Part shown: in pieces, positions 24,228 through 33,039 of the stretch
Position numbering within the stretch: the first letter of the stretch is position 1
Layout of the letters: each line of letters opens with the position of its first letter
Assembly: GCF_001655005.1 (NCBI RefSeq)
Contig: NZ_LXET01000047.1
Coordinates: 62,001-126,000 of the forward strand
Source: Hafnia paralvei ATCC 29927
GTDB lineage: Bacteria > Pseudomonadota > Gammaproteobacteria > Enterobacterales > Enterobacteriaceae
DNA: 64,000 bases
Reading direction: 5' to 3'
Made by a program: the position numbers and the translations under genes
The notes under the pieces: model-generated
The model's input: the letters and a program-made list of their open reading frames with translations, nothing else
Told to the model about the DNA's origin: nothing
The model's database searches: none

Positions 24228-25664
24228 TCAAGTATTGCTCGTCGGTAACGACGTCTTTTCCGCTTCTTGTTGGGCCGCCTGCTCTTGTGCCTGTTCCTGA
24301 CGCTTAAGCGTTCTTTCTAAGATGCAAGAATATAGCGGTTTGCCACCTAAAAACTGGGCCAATAGTGTAGCGCCAAGACAAGTAATGATCATCGGTAAAA
24401 TGAGCTGATAGTTATCCGTCATTTCTAACACCAGCACAATGCCGGTGAGTGGAGCCCTGACCGTAGCAGCAAACAATGCCCCCATCCCAGCAATGGCAAA
24501 AGCCCCCGCCTCTATGCCGTATTGTGGGAAAAGATGCGCACTTGCCATTCCAAATGCGGTCCCCAATAAAGTCCCCAGCGCCAGCATCGGTGCAAAGATG
24601 CCGCCAGGCGCACCGGAGCCAAAACACAGCAGCGTAGTCACTACGCGCGCGATAAAGATAAACAGCAGCATGCCGACGGTGTAGTTCCCCGCCGCCGCAA
24701 TAGGAATCAGGTTAAAGCCCCCACCAGCAGCTTCTTGTTGAATTAGCCCTAACACTCCGCATAGCCCGCCAAGCACACCGCCGATAAGCACCAGTTTGCG
24801 CCAATCTCCGCCGTGCATGCGCATGAACATATCCTGAGCGCGAAAAACACCACGGTTAAACAGCACGCCAACGACGCCAAATACCATTCCCAAAATCAGA
24901 TACAGCCATAGGGTGTTGATACCCACACTGCCGAGTTTACCCACCTCAATCACTGTGCGTTCGCCGTTGAAATAGCGAAAAACGACACAGGACATAATCA
25001 CGCCGATAAATACCGCTTTGATAGAAATCAGGCTATAGCGGAACTGCGGACGCATCTCTTCAATAACGAATAAAATGCCCGCCAACGGCGCGTTAAACGC
25101 GGCAGTTAAACCCGCAGCGGCACCGGTTGCTAACAAACTGTGACGCGCCTCCGTACTACGAGCGCGAAAGAGATCGAACACCATCTGACCGAGGTTGCCG
25201 CCCATCTGCACAGTGGGGCCTTCGCGCCCGAGCACCATGCCCGCACCTAGTGTTCCCATCCCGCCGAAGAACTTCACGGGGATCACTCGCCACCAGCGTA
25301 CGGGGCGTAAATTCTCCAATGCGCCCTCAATTTCAGGAATACCGGAGCCTCCGGCTTCAGGAGCAAAGCGGCGCACCAAATAGTAGCCAAACATGGCTAA
25401 CAGCGCAGAGCCGATAAACGCCATCGGCCAAACGATAATCCAGTAATCGGCCACATGCGCCAATCCACCTAAACGCTGTTGCTGCACCCAATCGACGCAT
25501 TTTTCAAATGCCACGCCAATAAGCCCCGCCAGCGTCCCGACAACCGCCGCCATAAACAAGATTGCCACGGGAGTTTTATCGCGACGTAAAATTTGCAACA
25601 TAACGTCACTACGGCGCAAACGCGTGGCAGACGGCAGAGAAGTGTGTTGTTCTTTCTGTGTCAT
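24228..25664 (-). CDS. clcA: H+/Cl- exchange transporter ClcA
   Basis: A 478-residue CLC antiporter with many membrane helices. The ion-selectivity motifs GSGIPEIEG, GREGPTVQMGG (containing the gating glutamate) and GAPGGIFAPMLALG are present. In E. coli ClcA supports extreme acid resistance by exchanging two chloride ions for one proton. The C-terminus is a charged Glu/Gln-rich tail (RQEQAQEQAAQQEAEK). It is divergent from hemL with a 248-base gap and upstream of erpA, the same arrangement as in E. coli. Confidence 0.94.
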   Translation of the reverse strand: MTQKEQHTSLPSATRLRRSDVMLQILRRDKTPVAILFMAAVVGTLAGLIGVAFEKCVDWVQQQRLGGLAHVADYWIIVWPMAFIGSALLAMFGYYLVRRFAPEAGGSGIPEIEGALENLRPVRWWRVIPVKFFGGMGTLGAGMVLGREGPTVQMGGNLGQMVFDLFRARSTEARHSLLATGAAAGLTAAFNAPLAGILFVIEEMRPQFRYSLISIKAVFIGVIMSCVVFRYFNGERTVIEVGKLGSVGINTLWLYLILGMVFGVVGVLFNRGVFRAQDMFMRMHGGDWRKLVLIGGVLGGLCGVLGLIQQEAAGGGFNLIPIAAAGNYTVGMLLFIFIARVVTTLLCFGSGAPGGIFAPMLALGTLLGTAFGMASAHLFPQYGIEAGAFAIAGMGALFAATVRAPLTGIVLVLEMTDNYQLILPMIITCLGATLLAQFLGGKPLYSCILERTLKRQEQAQEQAAQQEAEKTSLPTSNT

Positions 25665-25912
25665 AATCAGTCAACTAAAGCTGTGGTTGATAAGTAATAC
25701 AAATAAAAGAGGCGCTATTCTACATGTCAAATGCGACAAAGTCCTCTTATGAGGAAAGTTGAATACTCCCTAAGGATAGTATGATGGATGAGATAAGAAC
25801 GTTTGAATTCTGTTCAATCCCTTAGCTTGAGCTTTTCTTCATTTCATCTCTGCGGCGACTTCTTTAGAATAGACGCGACTTTTTACATTCAGCACAGGTC
25901 AGGAGCCGATTT

Positions 25913-27196
25913 ATGAGTAAGTCTGAAAGTCTGTACGCTCAGGCAAAAGAGCTAATTCCGGGTGGCGTAAACTCCCCCGTTCGCGCCTTCACCGGCGTTG
26001 GTGGCGTGCCTTTGTTTATCGAGCGCGCAGATGGCGCTTACCTGTACGATGCCGATGGTAAAGCCTATATCGACTACGTTGGCTCATGGGGGCCAATGGT
26101 TCTCGGCCACAACCACCCAGCGATCCGCGAAGCCGTTCTGGAAGCCGTAGGCCGTGGTTTGAGCTTCGGCGCGCCGACGGAAATGGAAGTGAAAATGGCC
26201 CAATTGGTTACCGACTTGGTGCCAAGTATGGACATGGTTCGCATGGTGAACTCAGGGACCGAAGCCACCATGAGCGCCATTCGTTTGGCGCGTGGTTTTA
26301 CCGGTCGCGACAAAATTATCAAATTTGAAGGCTGCTACCACGGCCACGCAGATCACCTGTTGGTTAAAGCGGGCTCCGGCGCACTGACGCTAGGCCAGCC
26401 AAACTCTCCAGGCGTTCCCGCTGACTTTGCTAAACATACGCTGACCTGCACCTATAACGACGTAGAGTCTGTCATGCAGGCGTTCAAGCAATATCCTAAC
26501 GACATCGCCTGTATTATCGTTGAGCCCGTCGCCGGCAACATGAACTGCATTCCACCTCTGCCTGAATTCCTTCCAGGTCTGCGTGAGCTGTGTGACCAAT
26601 ATGGCGCCTTATTGATCATTGACGAAGTCATGACCGGTTTCCGCGTGGCACTAGCGGGAGCTCAGGATTATTACGGTGTAACACCAGATCTCACCTGCTT
26701 AGGGAAAATCATCGGTGGTGGTATGCCAGTGGGCGCATTTGGTGGTCGTCGCGATGTCATGGAAGCTCTGGCACCAACGGGCCCGGTTTATCAGGCGGGG
26801 ACGCTATCAGGTAACCCGGTCGCGATGGCGGCTGGATTTGCCTGTCTGAATGAGATTTCTCAGCCGGGGATCTATCCACAGCTGACTGAGCTGACCGACA
26901 ATCTGGCTTCCGGCCTGTTAAACGCCGCGCAAAAAGAAGGCATTCCATTAGTGGTTAACCACGTGGGCGGCATGTTCGGGATTTTCTTTACCGATCAAGA
27001 AACCGTAACCTGCTATGCCGACGTCACTCGCTGCGACGTAGACCGCTTTAAGCAGTTCTTCCATCTGATGCTGGAAGAAGGCGTGTACTTCGCGCCGTCA
27101 GCGTTTGAAGCGGGCTTTATGTCACTGGCGCATTCTCAGGAAGATATCCAAAAGACCATCGACGCCGCGCGCCGCTGTTTTGTGAAGATGAAGTAA
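25913..27196 (+). CDS. hemL: Glutamate-1-semialdehyde 2,1-aminomutase HemL
   Basis: A 427-residue PLP enzyme (E. coli 426) that isomerises glutamate-1-semialdehyde to 5-aminolevulinate, the committed C5-pathway step of heme and siroheme synthesis. The PLP lysine lies in LTCLGKIIGGGMPVGAFGG, and the substrate region GGVNSPVRAFTGVGG and FEGCYHGHAD are typical. Separate promoter region from clcA; a hairpin follows. This pathway also feeds the corrin ring made by cob genes. Confidence 0.97.
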   Translation: MSKSESLYAQAKELIPGGVNSPVRAFTGVGGVPLFIERADGAYLYDADGKAYIDYVGSWGPMVLGHNHPAIREAVLEAVGRGLSFGAPTEMEVKMAQLVTDLVPSMDMVRMVNSGTEATMSAIRLARGFTGRDKIIKFEGCYHGHADHLLVKAGSGALTLGQPNSPGVPADFAKHTLTCTYNDVESVMQAFKQYPNDIACIIVEPVAGNMNCIPPLPEFLPGLRELCDQYGALLIIDEVMTGFRVALAGAQDYYGVTPDLTCLGKIIGGGMPVGAFGGRRDVMEALAPTGPVYQAGTLSGNPVAMAAGFACLNEISQPGIYPQLTELTDNLASGLLNAAQKEGIPLVVNHVGGMFGIFFTDQETVTCYADVTRCDVDRFKQFFHLMLEEGVYFAPSAFEAGFMSLAHSQEDIQKTIDAARRCFVKMK

Positions 27197-27207
27197 TCTT
27201 TATCCAT

Positions 27208-27234
27208 TAAGTAGCCGCACAATGCGGCTACTTA
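27208..27234 (+). terminator. Hairpin after hemL
   Basis: AAGTAGCCGCA / TGCGGCTACTT with a CAA loop, 12 bases after the hemL stop, followed by AAATATG. The stem is strong but the T-run is short. Confidence 0.6.
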
Positions 27235-27353
27235 AATATGCAGCGTGAACGCTTCAAAGTCGCGCGTTAAGAGGATATCAGGAACGTTTTACCTGCCCCC
27301 CTCCTCCTCGAAGTTTTCAAACACTGGATTCATTCTCGATCGCGGCACTACGC

Positions 27354-29411
27354 TTAAAACTGCGGTTCAGGACAATTCTCGCCAAACTTGGCGGCCCAGT
27401 CATAATACGAGCCATTCTTGATATAGCGTTGGTACAATGCTCGGCTCGTCTTCGTATCGTATGCAATCACCCAGCTTGTGGCATTACATAATACGGCAGC
27501 ATAAGCCTGACTTTTCGGTGGCAATAAATTGGCTGCTTTCTGAGCCAAGTCCACCGCTCGCCAGCGGTAATGCAAGAAGTGATTGTCCGCCTCTGGCAAT
27601 GATTTCACTGCCCGACTTGCCTCAGCCACGTTGATCCAGCTTTTATGCTGTAAATCACGAGTATCGAATGCATCCCCCAGATAAGAAATACCAGCGCCAT
27701 AAATAGCGTAGTCCGGCGTCATTTCATAGCCCATAAACTCCAACCCCTGCTTTCGCAGTAATGTGGCGGCGTGATAATAGGCTTTGGCCTTGGCTCTCTT
27801 GTCAGACGTTTTATTTTTGGCAGCATTTATACTATCAACAAATTCCTGCGCAAACTGACGATAAGCTGGGAACGCAAAGTAGTTCACCGCTTCCTGATAG
27901 CGCCCAGCCCGCATCATTCTTCGTGCTAGCAAGTCACGCAGTTTTTCATCCTGCGTGATCTGGTGATCGCTGTACCCATCCGGATTAATGGGCTTCAATG
28001 GTGTGCTAGGTGCAGGTATGTGTTCATCAACAAAGCGTTTCAATTCATCAATGGTTAGCACTCGTTCAGCGATATCAGCCACATCCGCCCAATAGTTTTC
28101 TTTACCTTGATACATAAAAGCCATGGCTTGCAGATAATCGCCACGATTCAGTGCCAGAATGGACTGCTCACCAGAAACTCGGCAAACTGGAGTGATCATT
28201 TCTGGCGCATAATCATCATTACGCTGTAGCCCCCAGCTTTCATCCGAAGGGAATGCGGAAGCCGCCTTGGCATAGGCCTCGGTGGCAGACTTCACATCAC
28301 CATCACGTAGAGCCATCTTGGCACGTAGCCACCACGCTAATCCCCCGTCGCCAGCGTTCTTCAGCAGGCTGGCAGCCATCGTATATTGTCCGGAACGATA
28401 AGCTAACGCAGCTAAACGATCGCTACCGCGGAAGCCACTTTTCACTGAATCCATCAGTAACGCGAGGATCGGAGCAATAGTCTGTTCTGGCTTGGTGTTC
28501 CCCATCTGCAAATTACTGCTACGAGCAAACAGTTCGATAGTCACCAACTGCTGCACCAATGGATCGCTAATGGCCTGCTTAAGCACATTCCTATTTTCTG
28601 GTCTAATCAGATAGCCGGAGATATACATCAGTGAAAGCCCGCCATCGGTATCGCCCTGAGCCGCTTGCTGTGCATATAACTTTGTTGCAGGGATTATGTC
28701 TCCAAGCCATAAATGAATACGCGCCTGCTGCCCTAGGCTACTCAGCGCCAGTTGTTCTGGATCAACAGCCCCGCTTTTTACGTTATCAATCACTTGCTGG
28801 AAGGAAGCCAGAGCTTGCTCAAGCTGCTCTTTTTTGGGGTGCGACGCTGGTGGCGTGTTCAATCCAGATACGTCTTCCGGCGTACCATAATCGTTCATCT
28901 GCACGCGCCCCAGTGAATATTGCGCCCGTAGTCCCCATTTTCCCTGATCAGCAACGGGGAGAGCCAGAACCTGCTGAAAATATTCCGATGCACGAGGATC
29001 TTTTTCTCCAAAAGCCACGGCACCCAGCGTATACAGGCGTGCTGCGTTCGATAGGCTCTTCGCATCGATTGCCGAAGCAGCCTCAACGCTGTGAGTTTGT
29101 CGCATATCAGCAATGATTCGTTGTTCTGGCGACAACGGAACAGGTTTCGATGACGTGCCGAGTGTTGACGATACAGGTGCTTTCCAAAGTGGTAATTGCT
29201 TGTCTACAGGCACGAGTCGGCTAGCTTCAAATACAAAATTGCCTTCCGGCATCGACAGAAGAGTATCGTTACGATTGAGCAGTAAACGGTTGGGAAAGTC
29301 TGGCCCACAAGCAAAACTACTCTGCGGAAAAACCAGCGCTGCCGCAATAAGTGCCGCTAACGATAGTGTGCGAAACGGGTTTCCATTTGAGGACAAATCA
29401 AAATGTGGCAT
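27354..29411 (-). CDS. Exported helical-repeat protein of unknown function
   Basis: A 685-residue protein I cannot assign. The N-terminus has a hydrophobic export signal (about 15-34, SLAALIAAALVFPQSSFA) directly followed by CGPDFP, so the mature protein begins with Cys; SFAC is a poor lipobox, so lipidation is doubtful. The rest is mainly alpha-helical with alternating alanine-rich segments like TPR/Sel1 solenoids, for example ARLYTLGAVAFGEKDPRASEYFQQVLAL and DRLAALAYRSGQYTMAASLL. The motif CGPDFPNRLLL recurs at the N-terminus of poorly characterised proteobacterial secreted proteins as I recall. It lies at a synteny break between hemL and guaA with no operon partner. Confidence 0.75.
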   Translation of the reverse strand: MPHFDLSSNGNPFRTLSLAALIAAALVFPQSSFACGPDFPNRLLLNRNDTLLSMPEGNFVFEASRLVPVDKQLPLWKAPVSSTLGTSSKPVPLSPEQRIIADMRQTHSVEAASAIDAKSLSNAARLYTLGAVAFGEKDPRASEYFQQVLALPVADQGKWGLRAQYSLGRVQMNDYGTPEDVSGLNTPPASHPKKEQLEQALASFQQVIDNVKSGAVDPEQLALSSLGQQARIHLWLGDIIPATKLYAQQAAQGDTDGGLSLMYISGYLIRPENRNVLKQAISDPLVQQLVTIELFARSSNLQMGNTKPEQTIAPILALLMDSVKSGFRGSDRLAALAYRSGQYTMAASLLKNAGDGGLAWWLRAKMALRDGDVKSATEAYAKAASAFPSDESWGLQRNDDYAPEMITPVCRVSGEQSILALNRGDYLQAMAFMYQGKENYWADVADIAERVLTIDELKRFVDEHIPAPSTPLKPINPDGYSDHQITQDEKLRDLLARRMMRAGRYQEAVNYFAFPAYRQFAQEFVDSINAAKNKTSDKRAKAKAYYHAATLLRKQGLEFMGYEMTPDYAIYGAGISYLGDAFDTRDLQHKSWINVAEASRAVKSLPEADNHFLHYRWRAVDLAQKAANLLPPKSQAYAAVLCNATSWVIAYDTKTSRALYQRYIKNGSYYDWAAKFGENCPEPQF

Positions 29412-29722
29412 TCATGTTCCCTGAAGATATTTTGTTGGCACCTAAAAAACTGTATCAACAACGCCATCGGGCACTCTATCCCATGATTCACGTTGTCCAG
29501 AAGTGATTTTGGTTAGAGCCCACCGCTCTCACGAAGTTCACGAATCACACGAAAATAGCGAGAGAATAACGACGCTATTTTTCACCAAAGTGGTGCCAAA
29601 CTGGTATCAAAAAATCCGATGTTCAGCCTTCGATATCGCCGGTAGAAACAAGAAAGCCCTCTGATCTCTCAGAGGGCTTAAGATGTTTGCTACCGACTCA
29701 CATCGTTACTCGTGGCCGAGCA
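29412..29722. other. Gap between the unknown gene and guaA
   Basis: About 310 bases hold the promoter region of the exported-protein gene and the guaA terminator. Two stretches resemble each other loosely: TTGGCACC...GTATCAACAA near 29434-29462 and GTGCCAAACTGGTATCAA near 29592-29609. A CACCAAAGTGGTG palindrome lies at 29582-29594. Nothing else is evident. Confidence 0.4.
29653..29679 (-). terminator. Terminator of guaA
   Basis: AAGCCCTCTGA / TCAGAGGGCTT stem closed by a 4-base loop; on the minus strand it is followed by TCTTGTTTC. It lies 43 bases past the guaA stop. Confidence 0.8.
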
Positions 29723-31300
29723 CTATTCCCACTCAATCGTAGCCGGTGGTTTACCGGAGATATCGTACACTACGCGGGAAATGCCGTTCACTTCGTTGAT
29801 GATGCGGTTGGATACACGCCCCAAGAAGTCATATGGCAGGTGCGCCCAATGCGCGGTCATGAAGTCGATGGTTTCTACCGCACGCAGAGAAACGACCCAA
29901 TCATATTTACGGCCATCGCCCATTACGCCAACAGAGCGAACCGGCAGGAATACGGTAAATGCCTGGCTCACTTTGTTATACAGATCAGCCTTATGCAGTT
30001 CTTCAATGAAGATCGCATCCGCACGACGCAGCAGGTCACAGTACTCTTTCTTGACCTCACCCAGTACACGCACGCCCAAGCCTGGACCTGGGAACGGATG
30101 GCGGTACAGCATGTCGTATGGCAGACCCAGTTCTAGGCCGATCTTACGCACTTCGTCTTTGAACAGCTCTTTTAGCGGCTCAACCAGACCCAGCTTCATC
30201 TCTTTCGGCAAACCACCAACGTTGTGGTGAGACTTGATCACGTGAGCTTTACCGGTTGCTGACGCTGCGGACTCAATCACATCAGGATAGATGGTGCCCT
30301 GTGCCAACCACTTAACGTTAGGCTGCTTGCACGCTTCTTCGTCGAACACTTCAACGAATACGCGGCCGATAGTTTTACGCTTGGCTTCTGGATCGTTGAT
30401 GCCAGCCAGCGCATTCAAGAAGCGGTCTTCGGCTTTAACATGGATAATATTCAGGCCGAATTTATCGCCGAACATATCCATTACCTGCTCGCCTTCATTC
30501 AGGCGCAGCAGTCCGTTGTCAACGAAGACACAGGTCAGACGCTTGCCGATAGCACGATGCAGCAGCAAAGCTGTCACAGAGGAGTCAACGCCGCCGGACA
30601 AGCCTAAGATCACTTCGTCTTCACCGACCTGCTCACGCAGTCGCACGACCGCATCCTCAATGATCGTCGCTGGCGTCCACAGCGCTTCGCAACCGCAGAT
30701 ATCCAGAATGAAACGCTCAAGCATGCGCTGCCCTTGATGGGTATGAGTCACTTCAGGGTGGAACTGTACGCCGTAGAAACGTTTTTCATCGTTTGCCATG
30801 ATGGCATAAGGACAGGTTTCGGTGCTGGCGACGGTGACAAAATCAGAAGGGATAGCGGTCACTTTATCGCCGTGGCTCATCCAGACATCCAGCACTGGCG
30901 TGCCGTCTTTGGTCAGGGAGTCTTTGATATCATCAAACATTTTGCTGTGTGCGGTAACTTCTACCTGCGCATAGCCAAATTCACGTTCGTTAGAGCTTTC
31001 TACATGGCCACCCAGCTGCATCGCCATGGTCTGCATGCCGTAGCACACGCCAAACACAGGCACACCAGCAGTAAACACATATTCTGGCGCTCGTGGGCTA
31101 TTGTTCTCAGTGGTGCTTTCTGGACCACCGGACAGAATAATACCGCTTGGATTAAATTCGCGGATCTGCTCTTCGGTGACGTCCCACGCCCACAGTTCGC
31201 AATATACGCCGATTTCGCGAACACGACGCGCCAGAAGCTGGGTGTACTGGGAGCCGAAATCCAGAATCAGAATGCGATGCTTATGAATATTTTGAGTCAT
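29723..31300 (-). CDS. guaA: GMP synthase (glutamine-hydrolysing) GuaA
   Basis: A 525-residue enzyme, the E. coli length, that aminates XMP to GMP. The class I glutamine amidotransferase domain comes first, with nucleophile Cys86 (GVCYGMQ) and the His/Glu pair in GVQFHPEVTH. The ATP pyrophosphatase domain follows with the P-loop GLSGGVDSS, and a C-terminal dimerisation domain ends in PPATIEWE. It is the second gene of the guaBA operon, 102 bases after guaB. Confidence 0.98.
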   Translation of the reverse strand: MTQNIHKHRILILDFGSQYTQLLARRVREIGVYCELWAWDVTEEQIREFNPSGIILSGGPESTTENNSPRAPEYVFTAGVPVFGVCYGMQTMAMQLGGHVESSNEREFGYAQVEVTAHSKMFDDIKDSLTKDGTPVLDVWMSHGDKVTAIPSDFVTVASTETCPYAIMANDEKRFYGVQFHPEVTHTHQGQRMLERFILDICGCEALWTPATIIEDAVVRLREQVGEDEVILGLSGGVDSSVTALLLHRAIGKRLTCVFVDNGLLRLNEGEQVMDMFGDKFGLNIIHVKAEDRFLNALAGINDPEAKRKTIGRVFVEVFDEEACKQPNVKWLAQGTIYPDVIESAASATGKAHVIKSHHNVGGLPKEMKLGLVEPLKELFKDEVRKIGLELGLPYDMLYRHPFPGPGLGVRVLGEVKKEYCDLLRRADAIFIEELHKADLYNKVSQAFTVFLPVRSVGVMGDGRKYDWVVSLRAVETIDFMTAHWAHLPYDFLGRVSNRIINEVNGISRVVYDISGKPPATIEWE

Positions 31301-31402
31301 GTAAGGCCTTGTTTAGAAAAATAAATAGCCAAAAAACGAAAATAGGTGACTAAATACCGAACGGCGAGAACCTGCAATACGTTCCCGCCTCGACATTCAG
31401 AA

Positions 31403-32869
31403 TTACGATCCCATACGGTAGTTCGGTGACTCTTTGGTGATGGTCACATCGTGAACGTGGCTTTCCTGAATACCTGCACCGCTAATGCGAACGAATTCTG
31501 CTTTAGTACGCAGTTCATCAATCGTCGCGCAACCAGTCAGCCCCATACATGAGCGCAGACCGCCCATTTGCTGGTGAATGATCGCTTTCAGATGGCCTTT
31601 GTATGCAACGCGGCCTTCGATACCTTCTGGAACCAGTTTATCCGCGGCATTATCGCTCTGGAAATAACGGTCAGAAGAACCTTTAGACATTGCGCCCAGT
31701 GAACCCATACCACGGTAAGATTTGAATGAACGGCCCTGATACAGCTCGATTTCACCCGGAGATTCTTCAGTCCCTGCCAGCATACCACCGACCATGACGC
31801 AGCTTGCGCCTGCTGCCAAAGCTTTAGCAATATCGCCAGAGAAGCGGATACCACCGTCTGCGATAACCGGAATACCGGTGCCCTCAAGGGCTTCAACGGC
31901 ATCAGAAACCGCAGTGATCTGTGGAACCCCAACACCGGTTACGATACGCGTCGTACAGATAGAGCCAGGACCAATGCCCACTTTCACCGCATTCACACCG
32001 GCTTCCGCCAATGCTCTCGCACCGGCTGCCGTTGCTACGTTACCGCCAATGATTTGCAGATCGGGGAATTTAGCGCGAGTTTCACGAATACGCTGTAACA
32101 CGCCTTCGGAATGACCGTGAGAGGAGTCAATCAACAGAACATCGACGCCGGCTTCAACCAACGCAGCGATGCGTTCTTCATTGCCAGCACCTGCGCCAAC
32201 CGCAGCACCCACGCGCAGACGACCATGCTCGTCTTTACATGCGTTTGGCTTACGCTCAGCTTTTTGGAAGTCTTTAACGGTGATCATGCCGCACAGGTGG
32301 AAGTTTTCATCCACGACCAGCGCTTTCTCAACGCGCTTTTCATGCATACGTTGCAGAACTACTTCGCGTGCTTCACCTTCTTTTACCGTTACCAGACGCT
32401 CTTTAGGCGTCATTACTGCAGTCACTGGCTGTTCCAGATCGGTGACAAAACGCACATCACGGCCAGTAATGATCCCCACCAGTTCCAGTTCATCGGTCAC
32501 AACAGGATAACCCGCAAAACCATTGCGTTCGGTCAGCTCTTTAACTTCGCGCAGAGTCGTCGTTGGGGTAACAGTCTGAGGATCTTTCACCACACCACTT
32601 TCATGTTTTTTCACGCGGCGGACTTCATCAGCCTGACGCTCGATAGACATGTTTTTGTGGATGAAGCCAATACCGCCTTCCTGCGCCAGCGCAATCGCTA
32701 GACGGGCTTCAGTAACGGTATCCATTGCCGCAGACAGCATGGGGATGTTCATTCGAATAGATGAAGTCAGCTGAGTGCTAAGATCGGCAGTGTTTGGCAG
32801 AACGGTAGAGTGGGCTGGAACTAAGAGGACGTCGTCAAACGTCAGGGCTTCTTTAACGATACGTAGCAT
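31403..32869 (-). CDS. guaB: IMP dehydrogenase GuaB
   Basis: A 488-residue enzyme that oxidises IMP to XMP, the rate-limiting step of guanine nucleotide synthesis. The catalytic Cys lies in GIGPGSICTTRIVTGVG; the two CBS domains interrupt the barrel at about 95-205. An upstream in-frame ATG exists at 32899, but MLRIVKEALTFDDVLLVPAHS at 32869 is the known N-terminus. A promoter with a PurR box precedes it. Divergent from xseA. Confidence 0.97.
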   Translation of the reverse strand: MLRIVKEALTFDDVLLVPAHSTVLPNTADLSTQLTSSIRMNIPMLSAAMDTVTEARLAIALAQEGGIGFIHKNMSIERQADEVRRVKKHESGVVKDPQTVTPTTTLREVKELTERNGFAGYPVVTDELELVGIITGRDVRFVTDLEQPVTAVMTPKERLVTVKEGEAREVVLQRMHEKRVEKALVVDENFHLCGMITVKDFQKAERKPNACKDEHGRLRVGAAVGAGAGNEERIAALVEAGVDVLLIDSSHGHSEGVLQRIRETRAKFPDLQIIGGNVATAAGARALAEAGVNAVKVGIGPGSICTTRIVTGVGVPQITAVSDAVEALEGTGIPVIADGGIRFSGDIAKALAAGASCVMVGGMLAGTEESPGEIELYQGRSFKSYRGMGSLGAMSKGSSDRYFQSDNAADKLVPEGIEGRVAYKGHLKAIIHQQMGGLRSCMGLTGCATIDELRTKAEFVRISGAGIQESHVHDVTITKESPNYRMGS

Positions 32870-32921
32870 GGGCAATATCTCACCAGAGTGGTAAATCAAA
32901 TAGATTTAATATTGCCGCGGC

Positions 32922-32947
32922 ATTATACAGGCCGAAAACGGTTGCCT
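32922..32947 (-). promoter_or_regulatory. guaBA promoter with PurR box
   Basis: On the minus strand a perfect minus-10 TATAAT (32927-32922) is followed by the GC-rich discriminator GCCGCGG, a feature of stringently controlled promoters. The spacer overlaps a PurR operator at 32932-32947: CCGAAAACGGTTGCCT on the plus strand, matching 14 of 16 positions of the consensus ACGCAAACGKTTKCST. Control by PurR is known for E. coli guaBA. Confidence 0.8.
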
Positions 32948-33039
32948 CCAGTACTTTTTACAAAAAAGTCTTGCGAAGGTCATTCAAGCATGTAGTATCG
33001 ACTAATTAACACCTTGATTTAGAGTTTGATCTACGTCAC

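Noticed and set aside
28631..29116. 161-residue frame antisense to the unknown exported protein
   Set aside because: The minus-strand frame has a signal peptide, consistent repeats and full-length coding character, while this one has none.
32111..32701. 196-residue open frame antisense to guaB
   Set aside because: Mirror frame of a highly conserved gene with no own start signals or family resemblance. The same holds for 30734-31324 in guaA and 39582-40157 in der.
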